A stretch of 64,000 nt of DNA from Cohnella pontilimi (GCF_005049045.1 NZ_SUPK01000005.1:310001-374000), one strand, 5' to 3'. Shown: positions 33,870-42,988, counted from the stretch's first letter. Numbers and translations are program-made. The notes: a model not told the origin generated them from the sequence alone.

Positions 33870-35321
33870 TCAAACCGGCTCGACCGGTCCGGGCACGGAC
33901 GGCGTGGGCGGCGTCAGGTCTTGCGGCTTGAGCCGCGCATCGTTCGGGTTTACGGCGATCAACTCATCCTGCGGCTTGTAGTTGGAGCGGGGCATTTTGT
34001 CACGCGCCGCTTGCTTGCCGTCTACGTACTTCACGCGGTAAGTGTCCACGACGAAACCCGGCTCGCCTTTTTGAAGCCGCTGCTCCTTGCCGAGCGCAAT
34101 GTTCGGGTTGCCGACATATTTGACGTTCGGCTGGATCACTTTGATCTGCTCGGTCTCCGTCCGGTACGTCACGTTATCCGGCAGCGTGCCGAACAGCTTC
34201 ACGGTCACACGCTTATCCTGTACGACCGTGCGGATCAGCAGCTGCTTGCCGGTGGAATTGCGGAAGCGGAAATTCACATAGCCGTCCGCGAAGGTGGCGT
34301 CCAAGCCCGGCGGCAAATAATGCACCACCAGCGAGTGATTCCGGCGCTCCACAACATCCAACCCGGCCTGCAAAATGGCATTGTACAGCGTGCTTGAAAC
34401 TTGGCAAATTCCGCCCCCGACGCCCGGCGTCAGCTTGCCCTTCACGATGACGGGCGCTTCGCGCCAGCCGTACTGTTTTTCAGCCTTATCCACGATTTTG
34501 CCGTATTCAAATATTTCATCCGGTTGGAGCAAGGTGTCGTTCAGCGCTTTGGCGGCCACCGTGACGTTATGGGATCGGCCTGCTGCGCTCGTTCGGAAGG
34601 AAGTCGTGAATTCCGCAATTTTGCGATCGATACCTTCTTCCTTAAGTTTTGCGAGAGTCACATCGGGTATTTTTTTCTCTATAGGGAGCACAAGATTGTG
34701 CGATTTCACGCCGGTACCTTGGCCTCCGCCTACGGACAGATCAACCGGCGCCAGCTTTTTCACTTGTGCGGCCAATTGCTTGACGTCCAATGCGGTACCC
34801 GCCACTTCCGGCGTATACACGACATCGTCCGTCTCGGTAATTTCCCGTTTGGCGTCCTTACCAGGATTGTCAACGGCAGACTCCCAAGCTTTGCGGACCT
34901 CGCGCTCCAACACAGAATCGTCCCAAGTGACCGACACATCGTAAGAGACGGCCGGCTCGCCTTGCAAACGCTGCATGGCACGGTCCCACCATCCGCGCTC
35001 CTGATAACGCTCCAACGCGGACAAGGCGTCGTCGGCGTTTACCCGCATCCCCAACTCCCGCAAAGTCCGTGAGATCGGCTTAGCATTCGACTGACTGCCT
35101 GTCAAAGGAGGCAGCGCCGCCACCTCGGTGTTTTCCAATTCGGCAACGCGAGACCGCACCAAGTCCATCGCCGCCTCCGGCCGCTGCCCGCCGACTTGCA
35201 GACCACCGACCCCGACATTTTGCGGAAGCCCGTGATCTTGGCCGTAATAATAAGCCGCCCCGGCAACGCCGCCCGCGGCAAGCAACACAAATACGATGGC
35301 GAAAACCAGCCCTTTTTTCAT
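33870..35321 (-). CDS. VanW/YoaR family protein with G5 domain
   Basis: 483-residue membrane-anchored surface protein. An N-terminal signal/anchor (KKGLVFAIVFVLLAAGGVAG) is followed by a putative peptidoglycan-binding region, then the VanW domain (VGGGICQVSSTLYNAILQAG and LVVHYLPPGLDATFADGYVN) and a C-terminal G5-like domain (about 400-475, KGEPGFVVDTYRVKYVDGK). The tail is Pro-rich. The function is unknown beyond a link to the cell wall; the VanW name does not imply vancomycin resistance. The start codon is preceded on the minus strand by GGAGATGGAG. It is transcribed away from ftsE. Confidence 0.88.
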   Translation of the reverse strand: MKKGLVFAIVFVLLAAGGVAGAAYYYGQDHGLPQNVGVGGLQVGGQRPEAAMDLVRSRVAELENTEVAALPPLTGSQSNAKPISRTLRELGMRVNADDALSALERYQERGWWDRAMQRLQGEPAVSYDVSVTWDDSVLEREVRKAWESAVDNPGKDAKREITETDDVVYTPEVAGTALDVKQLAAQVKKLAPVDLSVGGGQGTGVKSHNLVLPIEKKIPDVTLAKLKEEGIDRKIAEFTTSFRTSAAGRSHNVTVAAKALNDTLLQPDEIFEYGKIVDKAEKQYGWREAPVIVKGKLTPGVGGGICQVSSTLYNAILQAGLDVVERRNHSLVVHYLPPGLDATFADGYVNFRFRNSTGKQLLIRTVVQDKRVTVKLFGTLPDNVTYRTETEQIKVIQPNVKYVGNPNIALGKEQRLQKGEPGFVVDTYRVKYVDGKQAARDKMPRSNYKPQDELIAVNPNDARLKPQDLTPPTPSVPGPVEPV

Positions 35322-35562
35322 ATGGCTCCATCTCCGTCTCTCTATAAAAATGTGAAAAAAATCCTGTACTATATATACCCTTCCAGCAGCGATTTAGTTT
35401 TGTGTAAAATGAGAAAATTTAAATTTTTTAAGAAAGCTTTATGTAATCAGTGATTTTCCTATTCCTGTCGACAAGTTTCACTGCTTTCTTGCCCAGCAAC
35501 AGAGGAATTTATCCAAAAATGTCGAAGTATCCAAAGTCCGAAACCTAACAGGAAGTGATACC

Positions 35563-36249
35563 GTGATTGAAATGCAAGATGTATGGAAGACCTATCCGGA
35601 TGGAACGGTTGCTCTTCAAGGCATTAATGTCGTGATTGAACGCAATGAATTCGTGTATGTGGTCGGACCTTCCGGCGCCGGCAAATCGACATTCATGAAA
35701 CTTATTTATCGGGAGGAAGTGCCGAGCAAAGGGCATCTTTCTGTTAACGGTTTTAACATAGGCAAGCTGAAGCACCGCAAAATTCCTTACATCCGACGCA
35801 ATATCGGAGTCATTTTTCAAGATTACAGACTGCTTCCGAAGCTTTCCGCGTTCGAGAACGTGGCGTTCGCTATGGAAGTCATCGAGTCACCCCGGCGCCT
35901 GATCAAACGGCGGACGATGGAAGTGCTCGATCTGGTGGGCTTGAAGCATAAAGCGAATAGTCTGCCTGCCCAGCTGTCCGGCGGCGAACAGCAGCGTATC
36001 GCCATCGCGCGGGCGATCGTCAACAATCCTGCCGTAATCGTGGCGGACGAGCCCACCGGCAACCTCGATCCCGAAACTTCGTGGGGAATTATGAAGCTTC
36101 TCGAAGAAATCAATTTCCGCGGCACCACCATTGTCATGGCCACCCATAACAAAGAAATCGTCAACTCGCTGCGCAAACGCGTCATCGCCATCGAGCGTGG
36201 ATCCATCGTGCGCGACCAGCAGAGAGGGGAATACGGCTATGAAAATTAG
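35563..36249 (+). CDS. ftsE: Cell-division ABC ATPase FtsE
   Basis: 228 residues. Walker A GPSGAGKST (about 36-44), signature LSGGEQQRIAIARAI and Walker B VIVADEPTGNLDPET. FtsEX does not transport; it signals across the membrane to activate peptidoglycan hydrolases. GTG start with AGGAAG upstream. It overlaps ftsX by 11 bases. The following M23 hydrolase is the likely partner. Confidence 0.95.
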   Translation: MIEMQDVWKTYPDGTVALQGINVVIERNEFVYVVGPSGAGKSTFMKLIYREEVPSKGHLSVNGFNIGKLKHRKIPYIRRNIGVIFQDYRLLPKLSAFENVAFAMEVIESPRRLIKRRTMEVLDLVGLKHKANSLPAQLSGGEQQRIAIARAIVNNPAVIVADEPTGNLDPETSWGIMKLLEEINFRGTTIVMATHNKEIVNSLRKRVIAIERGSIVRDQQRGEYGYEN

Positions 36250-37156
36250 CACCCTTGCCCGCCATCTGCGGGAAGGCGTCAAAAACGTGGGCCGCAACGG
36301 CTGGATGAGCATCGCTTCCATCAGCTCCATTGCCGTTTCGCTGTTTATTTTGGGAGTCTTCATGCTGCTCGCTTTGAATGTGAACAAGGTGGCCGACCAA
36401 ATCGAGAGCAAAGTGACGATTCGCGCTTATCTGCAAGTCACCGCCAATCAGGCCAAGATCGATGAAGTCGAACGGTCCATCAAACGTATTCCCGAAGTGA
36501 AATCGGTCAAATTCGTTTCCAAGGATGAAGGCTTAAAGCAGCTCCGCGAAAGTATGGGCGAGGAAGGAAAAGCCGCGCTCGAGGGCTACAACAGCGAGAA
36601 CAATCCGCTGCCGGATGCTTTTGAAATCGAAGTGTTCGATCCGCAAACCGTCTCCTATGTCGCGAAAAAAGTGATGGCCATCAACGAGACGGACGCCAGC
36701 AAGCCGGTCACGGACGTGAGGTACGGTAAAGGGACGATCGAGAAGCTTTTCCGGATCACCAACGCCGTCCGCAACATCGGTTTGATTTTTGTGGCGGGCT
36801 TGGCCGTGATGGCGATGTTCCTTATTTCCACCACCATCAAGATGACGATCATCGCCAGAAGGCGCGAAATCTCGATCATGAAAATGGTCGGAGCGACGAA
36901 CAGCTTCATCCGCTGGCCGTTCTTCATCGAAGGCGCGTTGATCGGCATCATCGGTTCCGTGGTTACGGCGGCCGTTCTGCTTTTCGGATACTCCGAGTTG
37001 ACCTCGACGACGCAGACCGATATCGGCTATTACATGATTCAGCTTGCCACCCTCAAAGATGTGGGTTGGATCGTGACCGGCAGCATTTTGGCGATCGGCA
37101 CGCTGCTCGGCATTTGGGGAAGCACCATCTCAGTACGCAAATATTTGAAAGTATAA
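36239..37156 (+). CDS. ftsX: Cell-division membrane protein FtsX
   Basis: 305 residues. Short cytoplasmic N-terminus (STLARHLREGVKNVGRNGWM), first membrane segment (SSIAVSLFILGVFMLLALNV), an extracellular loop that contacts hydrolases (about 50-170) and three more membrane segments with MTIIARRREISIMKMVGATN between them. ATG 36239 lies inside the end of ftsE with GAGGGG upstream; the longer frame is ignored. It forms a complex with FtsE. Confidence 0.95.
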   Translation: MKISTLARHLREGVKNVGRNGWMSIASISSIAVSLFILGVFMLLALNVNKVADQIESKVTIRAYLQVTANQAKIDEVERSIKRIPEVKSVKFVSKDEGLKQLRESMGEEGKAALEGYNSENNPLPDAFEIEVFDPQTVSYVAKKVMAINETDASKPVTDVRYGKGTIEKLFRITNAVRNIGLIFVAGLAVMAMFLISTTIKMTIIARRREISIMKMVGATNSFIRWPFFIEGALIGIIGSVVTAAVLLFGYSELTSTTQTDIGYYMIQLATLKDVGWIVTGSILAIGTLLGIWGSTISVRKYLKV

Positions 37157-37183
37157 ACGACTCGACTCATCCCAAGGAGGACC

Positions 37184-38362
37184 ATGGTGAAAAGGAAAAT
37201 CGTCCTAACGCTGGCCGTACTGCTCGTCGCCGTACTCGTCACGCAGCCTTATCAGGGGAAAGCCGCCACCCAACTGGATAAGATCAACAAGCAGATCAAG
37301 GATCTGCAAAATGAAATGAACCGCAAAGCCCAGCTGAAGAAAAACGCCGAAAAAAGCGTCAAGGTGCTCACGGGTAAGAAAGAGGCAACGAAAGAAGAAA
37401 TCGATGCTCTCATGTCCCAGATCGATAAAGTGGGCAAAGACTTGATGCAAACGGAAAACAAAATTTCCGACACCGAACAAAAGCTGCAGCAAACGGGCCT
37501 TGAGCTGGAAGAAGCGATGAAACGCGAAGAGGAGACCGGCAATCAGCTGGATACCCGCTTGCAGGTTATGTATAAGAACGGTGCTGTTTCCTATATGGAT
37601 GTGCTGCTCAGCTCCACGAGCTTTGGCGACTTCCTCACCCGTTTCGACGCGATGGAGTCCATTACCATTCAGACGCGGGATGTGCTCAATGAGAAGAAAG
37701 CGGCTCGTGAGCTGGTCGCGAAGAAGCAGCAAGAAGTGGCCGATGAATTGATGAAAGTAAAGGCGCTGTACGAGCAAATGGCGGATCAGAAGGCAGATTT
37801 GGAAAGTAAGGAAAACGCCAAAGAAAAAATGGTCGCCAAGCTTAACGCGCAAATCGTAGAGTCCGAAGACATCAGCGACGAAGCGGAAAAAGAGCTGATG
37901 GATATGGCCAAAAAAATGGCCAAGCTCCAAGCCGAGAAAAACAAGGCTAAAACTTACTATACCGGCGGCAAGCTCGCCGTACCGCTGCATACTTCCTATC
38001 GGTTGTCGTCTCCGTTCGGCTATCGGATCCATCCGATCACCGGCGCGAAGAAGCTTCATACCGGTCTGGACATGGCGGCTCCGCAAGGAACGCCGATCTA
38101 TGCCGCGGAATCGGGCGTCGTCTTAGTCGCCCAATGGTGGAGCGGTTACGGAAACTGCATCATAATCAATCACGGCGGCGGATTGTGGACGCTGTACGGT
38201 CATATCAAAAACGGCGGCATTCTCGTCGAAAAAGGCCAGACCGTGAAGCGCGGAGAAAAAATCGCGCTTGTCGGTTCAACGGGTAACTCCACCGGGCCTC
38301 ACCTTCATTTTGAAGTCCGCAAAAATGAGACGCCTGTGGATCCGGCACCTTATTTGAAATAA
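37184..38362 (+). CDS. Coiled-coil M23 peptidoglycan hydrolase, FtsEX partner (EnvC/PcsB-like layout)
   Basis: 392 residues. Signal peptide (IVLTLAVLLVAVLVTQPYQG), long coiled coil (about 30-260, Lys/Glu/Gln-rich) and a C-terminal M23 domain with SSPFGYRIHPITGAKKLHTG, HTGLDMAAPQGTPIYAA and TGPHLHFEVRKNETPVDPA; the zinc ligands H and D and the HLH motif are present, so it should be active. Coiled coil plus hydrolase beside ftsEX matches proteins switched on by FtsX. AAGGAGG lies three bases before ATG 37184; GTG 37187 is a possible start. Confidence 0.93.
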   Translation: MVKRKIVLTLAVLLVAVLVTQPYQGKAATQLDKINKQIKDLQNEMNRKAQLKKNAEKSVKVLTGKKEATKEEIDALMSQIDKVGKDLMQTENKISDTEQKLQQTGLELEEAMKREEETGNQLDTRLQVMYKNGAVSYMDVLLSSTSFGDFLTRFDAMESITIQTRDVLNEKKAARELVAKKQQEVADELMKVKALYEQMADQKADLESKENAKEKMVAKLNAQIVESEDISDEAEKELMDMAKKMAKLQAEKNKAKTYYTGGKLAVPLHTSYRLSSPFGYRIHPITGAKKLHTGLDMAAPQGTPIYAAESGVVLVAQWWSGYGNCIIINHGGGLWTLYGHIKNGGILVEKGQTVKRGEKIALVGSTGNSTGPHLHFEVRKNETPVDPAPYLK

Positions 38363-38377
38363 TAGATCGGATGCGGT

Positions 38378-38444
38378 CAGCCGCCGTCCGGCTGCCCTTG
38401 CCGCGTTGGACACGTGGGCGGGGAGTCGGCTGGCGGCTGTTTTT
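38378..38444 (+). terminator. Possible terminator after the M23 hydrolase gene
   Basis: CAGCCGCC (38378-38385) pairs with GGCGGCTG (38432-38439), followed by TTTTTG. The loop is long but GC-rich and can fold inside. Confidence 0.5.
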
Positions 38445-38538
38445 GCGTGACGAATCGCGGCCGGCGGGATAGAATAGGATTCAGACGGAACAGTATGTGA
38501 TTGGGGACAAAACGGACTGGGGTAAGGAGTGGAAGGTC

Positions 38539-40008
38539 GTGTGGTTTCGGGGTCGAACCGTAGCGGTGCTCATGATGCTGACGGCGATCGGAGCCGGCGC
38601 ACTGACGTGGGGCGCGGCACAGGCGCCCGCATGGCAGGCGGCATCGGGAACGCCATCATCGTCGGAATCCGGAACGCCTTCCGCGGAAGGATTGCGGCAG
38701 GATGAGCTCGACAAGCTGGACAAAGTGATGGACCTCATCGGGAGTCGTTACATGGAACCGCAGGACCGCAAGGCGCTGGTCGACGGCGCGATACAAGGCA
38801 TGCTGGACTCGCTCGGCGATCCTTATTCGGTCTATATGTCCAAAGAAGAGGCGGCGAAATTTACCGATACGACCCAAGGAGCTTTTACCGGCATCGGAGC
38901 CGACTTGAAAAAAGAGAACGGGGTCATCGTGGTGGAGTCGCCCATTAAGGGGTCCCCCGCGGAACGCGCCGGTCTTCAGCCCCGGGATGTGCTGCTGACT
39001 GTCAATGGCGAGAGCCTGCAGGGACTTACTTTATCTGAGGCGGTAGCCAAAATCCGCGGGCCGAAAGGCACGAAGGCCAAGCTTAAAGTGCTGCGTCCCG
39101 GCGCCAAGGAACCGATGGAGCTCGAGCTGGTGCGCGACCGTATCTCGGTGGAGACCGTGGAGTCTGAGCTGTTACAGGGCGGCATCGGACGTTTGACGAT
39201 CAGCCAATTTTCTTTTCCAACGGCAACTCAAGTGCAGGACGAGTTAAAAGCGATGGAGGACAAAGGGCTGAAAGCCTTGGTCATCGACTTGCGCAACAAT
39301 CCGGGCGGCACGCTGGAGTCGACTTTGAAGATCGCCGGGCAGTTCATCAAAACCGGACAGCCGGTTGTGCGGTACGAATACAGCGACGGACAACAAACTT
39401 CCAAGATGGCCGAGGGCACTCCGGGCACCGGAAAGCCGTATCCGATCGTGGTGCTGGTGAACAAAGCGAGCGCGAGCGCTGCGGAAATTTTGGCAGGCGC
39501 GCTCAAACAGTCGGCTGGAGCGGTGCTCGTCGGGGAAACGACCTTCGGCAAAGGCACCGTGCAGATCAGCTATGACAAAGAGCTCGGAGACGGCAGCCTG
39601 GTCAAATTGACCGTATTCAAATGGCTTCTCCCGGACGGAACCTGGATTCATCATAAAGGGATCCAGCCGGATATCCGCGTCTCGCAGCCGGCATACTGGA
39701 TGGCTTCCAAGCTGCCCAGAGACCGGGTGTTAAGGCGTGACGAAACCGGCGAAGAGGTCGCGAACCTGCAGCGTATTCTGGAAGGCGTCGACACGCCGGC
39801 CGACCGTTCGGACGGATATTTCAGCGAAGGCACGGAAAAAGCGGTGAAGGCTTTTCAGCAGCGGGAGCGTTTGCCGGTTACGGGCGAAGTCGATGAACGA
39901 ACGGCGGACCGGCTCGAATCGTCTCTATACGCCGAGCTGCAAAAGCCGGAGAAGGACGAGCAGCTGCAGGCCGCGCTGAAAGAGGCTCGTGAATTGCTCG
40001 CCAGGTAA
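38539..40008 (+). CDS. ctpB: C-terminal processing protease CtpB (S41 family)
   Basis: 489 residues. N-terminal membrane anchor (VAVLMMLTAIGAGALTWGAA), PDZ domain (about 100-180; GLQPRDVLLTVNGESLQGLT), S41 protease domain with catalytic Ser in NKASASAAEILAGALKQS and Lys in GETTFGKGTVQIS, and a C-terminal peptidoglycan-binding repeat (about 400-460; FSEGTEKAVKAFQQRERLPV). In Bacillus, CtpB cleaves SpoIVFA in the sigma-K checkpoint. GTG 38539 with AAGGAG nine bases upstream is chosen over 38497. Confidence 0.92.
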   Translation: MWFRGRTVAVLMMLTAIGAGALTWGAAQAPAWQAASGTPSSSESGTPSAEGLRQDELDKLDKVMDLIGSRYMEPQDRKALVDGAIQGMLDSLGDPYSVYMSKEEAAKFTDTTQGAFTGIGADLKKENGVIVVESPIKGSPAERAGLQPRDVLLTVNGESLQGLTLSEAVAKIRGPKGTKAKLKVLRPGAKEPMELELVRDRISVETVESELLQGGIGRLTISQFSFPTATQVQDELKAMEDKGLKALVIDLRNNPGGTLESTLKIAGQFIKTGQPVVRYEYSDGQQTSKMAEGTPGTGKPYPIVVLVNKASASAAEILAGALKQSAGAVLVGETTFGKGTVQISYDKELGDGSLVKLTVFKWLLPDGTWIHHKGIQPDIRVSQPAYWMASKLPRDRVLRRDETGEEVANLQRILEGVDTPADRSDGYFSEGTEKAVKAFQQRERLPVTGEVDERTADRLESSLYAELQKPEKDEQLQAALKEARELLAR

Positions 40009-40087
40009 GGAAACTGACGGATGGGGATAAGACGCCCCGTTGGTGTTTCAATATTTTAATGGGTTTTCCCGGAAAGGGGGATCCGCA

Positions 40088-41518
40088 TTGGATTCCTTGC
40101 TTGTCGTTTTACAGGAGGCGGGAAACGCGGCGCTTGGGCTGCTGTCGCTGCCGTATTTTTATATCGCGGTGCTGCTCGCTTGGTGGCACGCCCGGCAAGC
40201 CTCGAAGCTGCAGAGGCGGCTTTTCCACGTCCGGCTGCACAGCTCGGTAACGGTGGCGCTTTGGCGCACAGGAGCAGGGGTGCTTGCGGGCATCGGATTG
40301 TCGCTGATCGGACTAGCGGCCGGCGCGGAGCTGACGGCAGGTACGCTGCTTTTCGTGTGGATCGCGACTTTCGTGCTCGCCTTATTCCGGCTCCGGTACA
40401 TATGCTTGGCCTATGCGGCAGGAGCACTCGGGATTTTACAAGCGGTGCTGTCAGTAACCGTCTCGGAATCGAATTTGCATGGCTTTGCGCTGGACGCGGT
40501 TCAGACGTTGAACGATATAAATGTACCGGGACTGCTGTTTCTCGCCGGGCTGCTGCATGTGGCGGAAGGCCTTCTGGTAAGACTGCAAGGGGCCAAGACC
40601 GCGGTTCCCCTGTTTCTGGAAGGGAAGCGGGGCAAGCCGGTCGGCGGATTCGCGATTTCCGGGTTATGGCCGGTACCTCTGCTGTGGCTCGTTCCGGCAT
40701 CGGGCGGGTTTGAGCTTCCATGGACGCCGTTATTCGGCATCGGGGGCGACATCGGCAGCTGGTCGCTGATGGCTTTTCCCGTGCTGATCGGTTTCAACGA
40801 TCGTACGGAAACTTACTGGCCGGAGCAAAAATCGGCGCAGTCAGGCTACGCTTTGATGATCTATGGTGCTGTGTTGTCGGGGCTTGCAGCCGGAGCGGCG
40901 TTCTGGTCTCCGCTTGCCGTCGTGGCTTCCGTTGCGGCATTTGCCTTGCACGAAGGGCTGCTGCTGTTCAGCCGTTCCCGCGAGCGCGGCCGGCTGCCGC
41001 TGTACGTACAGGACGGCACCGGCGTACGGGTGCTGGCGGTGCTGCCGGGAACTCCGGCGGCGGAGATGGGTCTGGTGGCCGGGGAATTAATCCGCAAGGT
41101 GAACGGGGCGGCGACCCGCAACAAGAAGGAGCTGCATGCGGCATTGCAGCGGCAGGCGGCTTTTTCGAAAATGGAGGTCGTGAACCGGGAAGGCCATGTG
41201 AAGTTTGTACAGCGCGCGCGTTACGCCGGGGAACACCACATGCTCGGCTTGGTGTTGGCGCCGGACGAGGAAGCCGATTTCGTGGCGGCGCCGCGTTCCG
41301 CCTCGCTGTGGCAAGGGCTTGCCCGCCGTCGGCGGGACGCCGTTGCGCCGGCAGCGGAGGAAGCGCTCGCGGCGGAGACGGAAATGGCCGCTTCCGTCGA
41401 GATTGCGGAAGAGGACGAGCCGCTGGAGCTTTCCGATGAGGACTTGGAGCCGGTTCATGCGGCGGACGAACTTCCGCAAGATCCCGGCCTCCCGCCTCGC
41501 CGCTCGAAGTCACGGTAA
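40088..41518 (+). CDS. minJ: MinJ-like polytopic membrane protein with PDZ domain
   Basis: 476 residues. About seven to eight hydrophobic segments in the first 300 residues (for example LGLLSLPYFYIAVLLAWWHA), then a PDZ domain (about 305-390; VLAVLPGTPAAEMGLVAGEL) and a Glu/Ala-rich acidic tail. In Bacillus, MinJ (YvjD) lies next to ctpB and links DivIVA to MinD at poles and septa. The call rests on location, topology and the PDZ domain; sequence similarity could not be measured. TTG 40088 with AAAGGGGG seven bases upstream is chosen over 40040. Confidence 0.75.
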   Translation: MDSLLVVLQEAGNAALGLLSLPYFYIAVLLAWWHARQASKLQRRLFHVRLHSSVTVALWRTGAGVLAGIGLSLIGLAAGAELTAGTLLFVWIATFVLALFRLRYICLAYAAGALGILQAVLSVTVSESNLHGFALDAVQTLNDINVPGLLFLAGLLHVAEGLLVRLQGAKTAVPLFLEGKRGKPVGGFAISGLWPVPLLWLVPASGGFELPWTPLFGIGGDIGSWSLMAFPVLIGFNDRTETYWPEQKSAQSGYALMIYGAVLSGLAAGAAFWSPLAVVASVAAFALHEGLLLFSRSRERGRLPLYVQDGTGVRVLAVLPGTPAAEMGLVAGELIRKVNGAATRNKKELHAALQRQAAFSKMEVVNREGHVKFVQRARYAGEHHMLGLVLAPDEEADFVAAPRSASLWQGLARRRRDAVAPAAEEALAAETEMAASVEIAEEDEPLELSDEDLEPVHAADELPQDPGLPPRRSKSR

Positions 41519-41526
41519 CATAAAAT

Positions 41527-41561
41527 CCCGGAGTATCGTTAGCGATACTCCGGGTTTTTTT
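41527..41561 (+). terminator. Terminator after minJ-like gene
   Basis: Perfect 12-bp stem CCCGGAGTATCG / CGATACTCCGGG, loop TTAG, then seven T. It ends three bases before the palindrome array. Confidence 0.92.
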
Positions 41562-41563
41562 AG

Positions 41564-41893
41564 TTAGTCAGACTGACTATGGGATGTGCATGATCGCCAC
41601 CGTGGTGGTTGTTAGTTAGTCAGACTGACTAAGGAATGTGCATGATCGCCACCGAGATGATTGTTAGTTAGTCAGACTGACTATGGAATGCGCATGATCG
41701 TCACCGTGATGATTGTTAGTTAGTCAGACGGACTAAGGAATGCGCATGATCGCCACCGTGCTGGTTGTTAGTTAGTCTGACTGACTAAGGAATGTGCATG
41801 ATCGCCACCGTGATGATTGTTAGTTAGTCAGACTAACTAAGGATTGCGCATGATCGCCACCGCGGTGGCTGTTAGTTAGTCAGAAATGACTAA
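41564..41893 (+). repeat. Phased palindrome array, family A (7 copies, 52-bp period)
   Basis: Seven palindromes TTAGTC-N5-GACTAA start at 41564, 41616, 41668, 41720, 41772, 41824 and 41876, exactly 52 bp apart. The 35-bp linkers are also conserved (core GCATGATCGCCACC), and some hold a second palindrome, CCACCGTGGTGG. Changes fall mainly in the N5 centre or in one arm. Copy 7 has a 1-bp insertion in its centre. No reading frame; not CRISPR, since the linkers are near-copies of one another. Confidence 0.92.
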
Positions 41894-41928
41894 GGGATGT
41901 GCATGATCGCCACTATGGCTAAACGGCA

Positions 41929-42202
41929 AGTAGCACACCGCTACTCTGTATTGTACCCGGCTAACCATTTAAAGGAATTTAGTAGCAGAGAGCTACTATG
42001 CACCGTGTCCATGCTGCCAACCGAACGAAATAAGTAGCAGGGAGCTACTATGTAACGGGTCCGAGCCACCAGCCGATCGAAATAAGTAGCACACAGCTAC
42101 TATGCAACGTATCCGTGCTGCAAACCGAACGAAATTAGTAGTAGAGAGCTACTATGTGCCGTAACCAAACTGCCAGCCGACCGAAATAAGTAGCAGAGAG
42201 CT
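41929..42202 (+). repeat. Phased palindrome array, family B (6 copies, 52-bp period)
   Basis: Six palindromes AGTAGC-N5-GCTACT start at 41929, 41981, 42033, 42085, 42137 and 42189, exactly 52 bp apart. The first starts 53 bp after the last family A copy, and the extra base is that copy's insertion, so both families share one register. Linkers end in GAAATA and are otherwise more variable. The array ends 36 bases before the motB stop; on the minus strand each copy gives a small hairpin that might help end the motB transcript. Confidence 0.92.
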
Positions 42203-42238
42203 ACTATGCACCGCGCCCGAGCCACCAACTCACCAACA

Positions 42239-42988
42239 CTACTCCTTCTCCTGCCGCAGCACCAGAATTTCCACCCGGCGGTTCTTTTGCCGGTTGGCTT
42301 CCGTGTCGTTTTTGGCGATGGGGCGGGTGTCCGCGTAGCCGGCCACTTCGAATCGCTTCTCTTCCAAGCCTTTCACATCGACGAAGTAGCGAAGAACCGA
42401 TAAAGCCCGGCTTGCCGACAATCCCCAGTTGTCCTGGAACGCGCCGCCCGGCTGGATCGGCAAATTGTCGGTGTGCCCCTGTATCGAGATCGTCGTGTTC
42501 AGCCGGCCGAGCAAAACCGACATCCGGTCCAGCACCGGACGGGCGCCCGGCTTCAAATCGGCCCGTCCCAGACTGAACAGGAACTGATCCGACAACCGGA
42601 TGGCGATGCCTTTGGGCGTGTCTTCGACGAAAACTTGCTTCTCCAAACGGTTGTCCTTCACATACTTTTCAATCAAGTGCAGCAAATCCTGGAGCGCCTG
42701 CTCCCGGTTTTTCGCCGTCTCCTTGGCATCCGAAGGCGAGGGAGTCTCGTATTTCGCGCGGTCGGTTCCGCCCATTACGCCCGTTCCCTGTTCCAGCACG
42801 CTGTCGGCTTTTCGAAATTGATGCTGCAGCGTTTGCGCCAGCGCATCGTATTTTTTGATGTCGATTTGGCTCATCGCATATAACACGACAAAAAAGATCA
42901 TGAGCAGCGTAATCAAATCGGCATACGTAATGAGCCAACGTTCGTGATTTTCGTGCCCGCCCCGGTTTCGTTTATTCCGCCGCCGCAT
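42239..42988 (-). CDS. motB: Flagellar stator protein MotB/MotS
   Basis: 249 residues. N-terminal basic stretch, single membrane segment WLITYADLITLLMIFFVVLY with the ion-binding Asp in YADLITLL, then a C-terminal OmpA-like peptidoglycan-binding domain (SIQGHTDNLPIQPGGAFQDN and GYADTRPIAKNDTEANRQKN). The sequence after the membrane segment, MSQIDIKKYD, resembles sodium-type MotS as much as MotB. ATG 42988 has AAGGTGAG upstream on the minus strand; the TTG at 42991 is less likely. It overlaps motA by 17 bases. Confidence 0.92.
   Translation of the reverse strand: MRRRNKRNRGGHENHERWLITYADLITLLMIFFVVLYAMSQIDIKKYDALAQTLQHQFRKADSVLEQGTGVMGGTDRAKYETPSPSDAKETAKNREQALQDLLHLIEKYVKDNRLEKQVFVEDTPKGIAIRLSDQFLFSLGRADLKPGARPVLDRMSVLLGRLNTTISIQGHTDNLPIQPGGAFQDNWGLSASRALSVLRYFVDVKGLEEKRFEVAGYADTRPIAKNDTEANRQKNRRVEILVLRQEKE

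Noticed and set aside
33870..35321. Vancomycin-resistance gene (VanW)
   Set aside because: VanW-domain proteins with a G5 domain are common cell-wall proteins; no van ligase or regulator genes are nearby.
40720..41439. 239-codon frame inside the minJ-like gene
   Set aside because: A second frame of the same strand with Gly/Arg-rich composition, fully inside a better gene.
41564..42202. CRISPR array
   Set aside because: The linkers between palindromes are near-copies of one another, not unique spacers, and no cas genes are present. The unit is a 52-bp tandem repeat.
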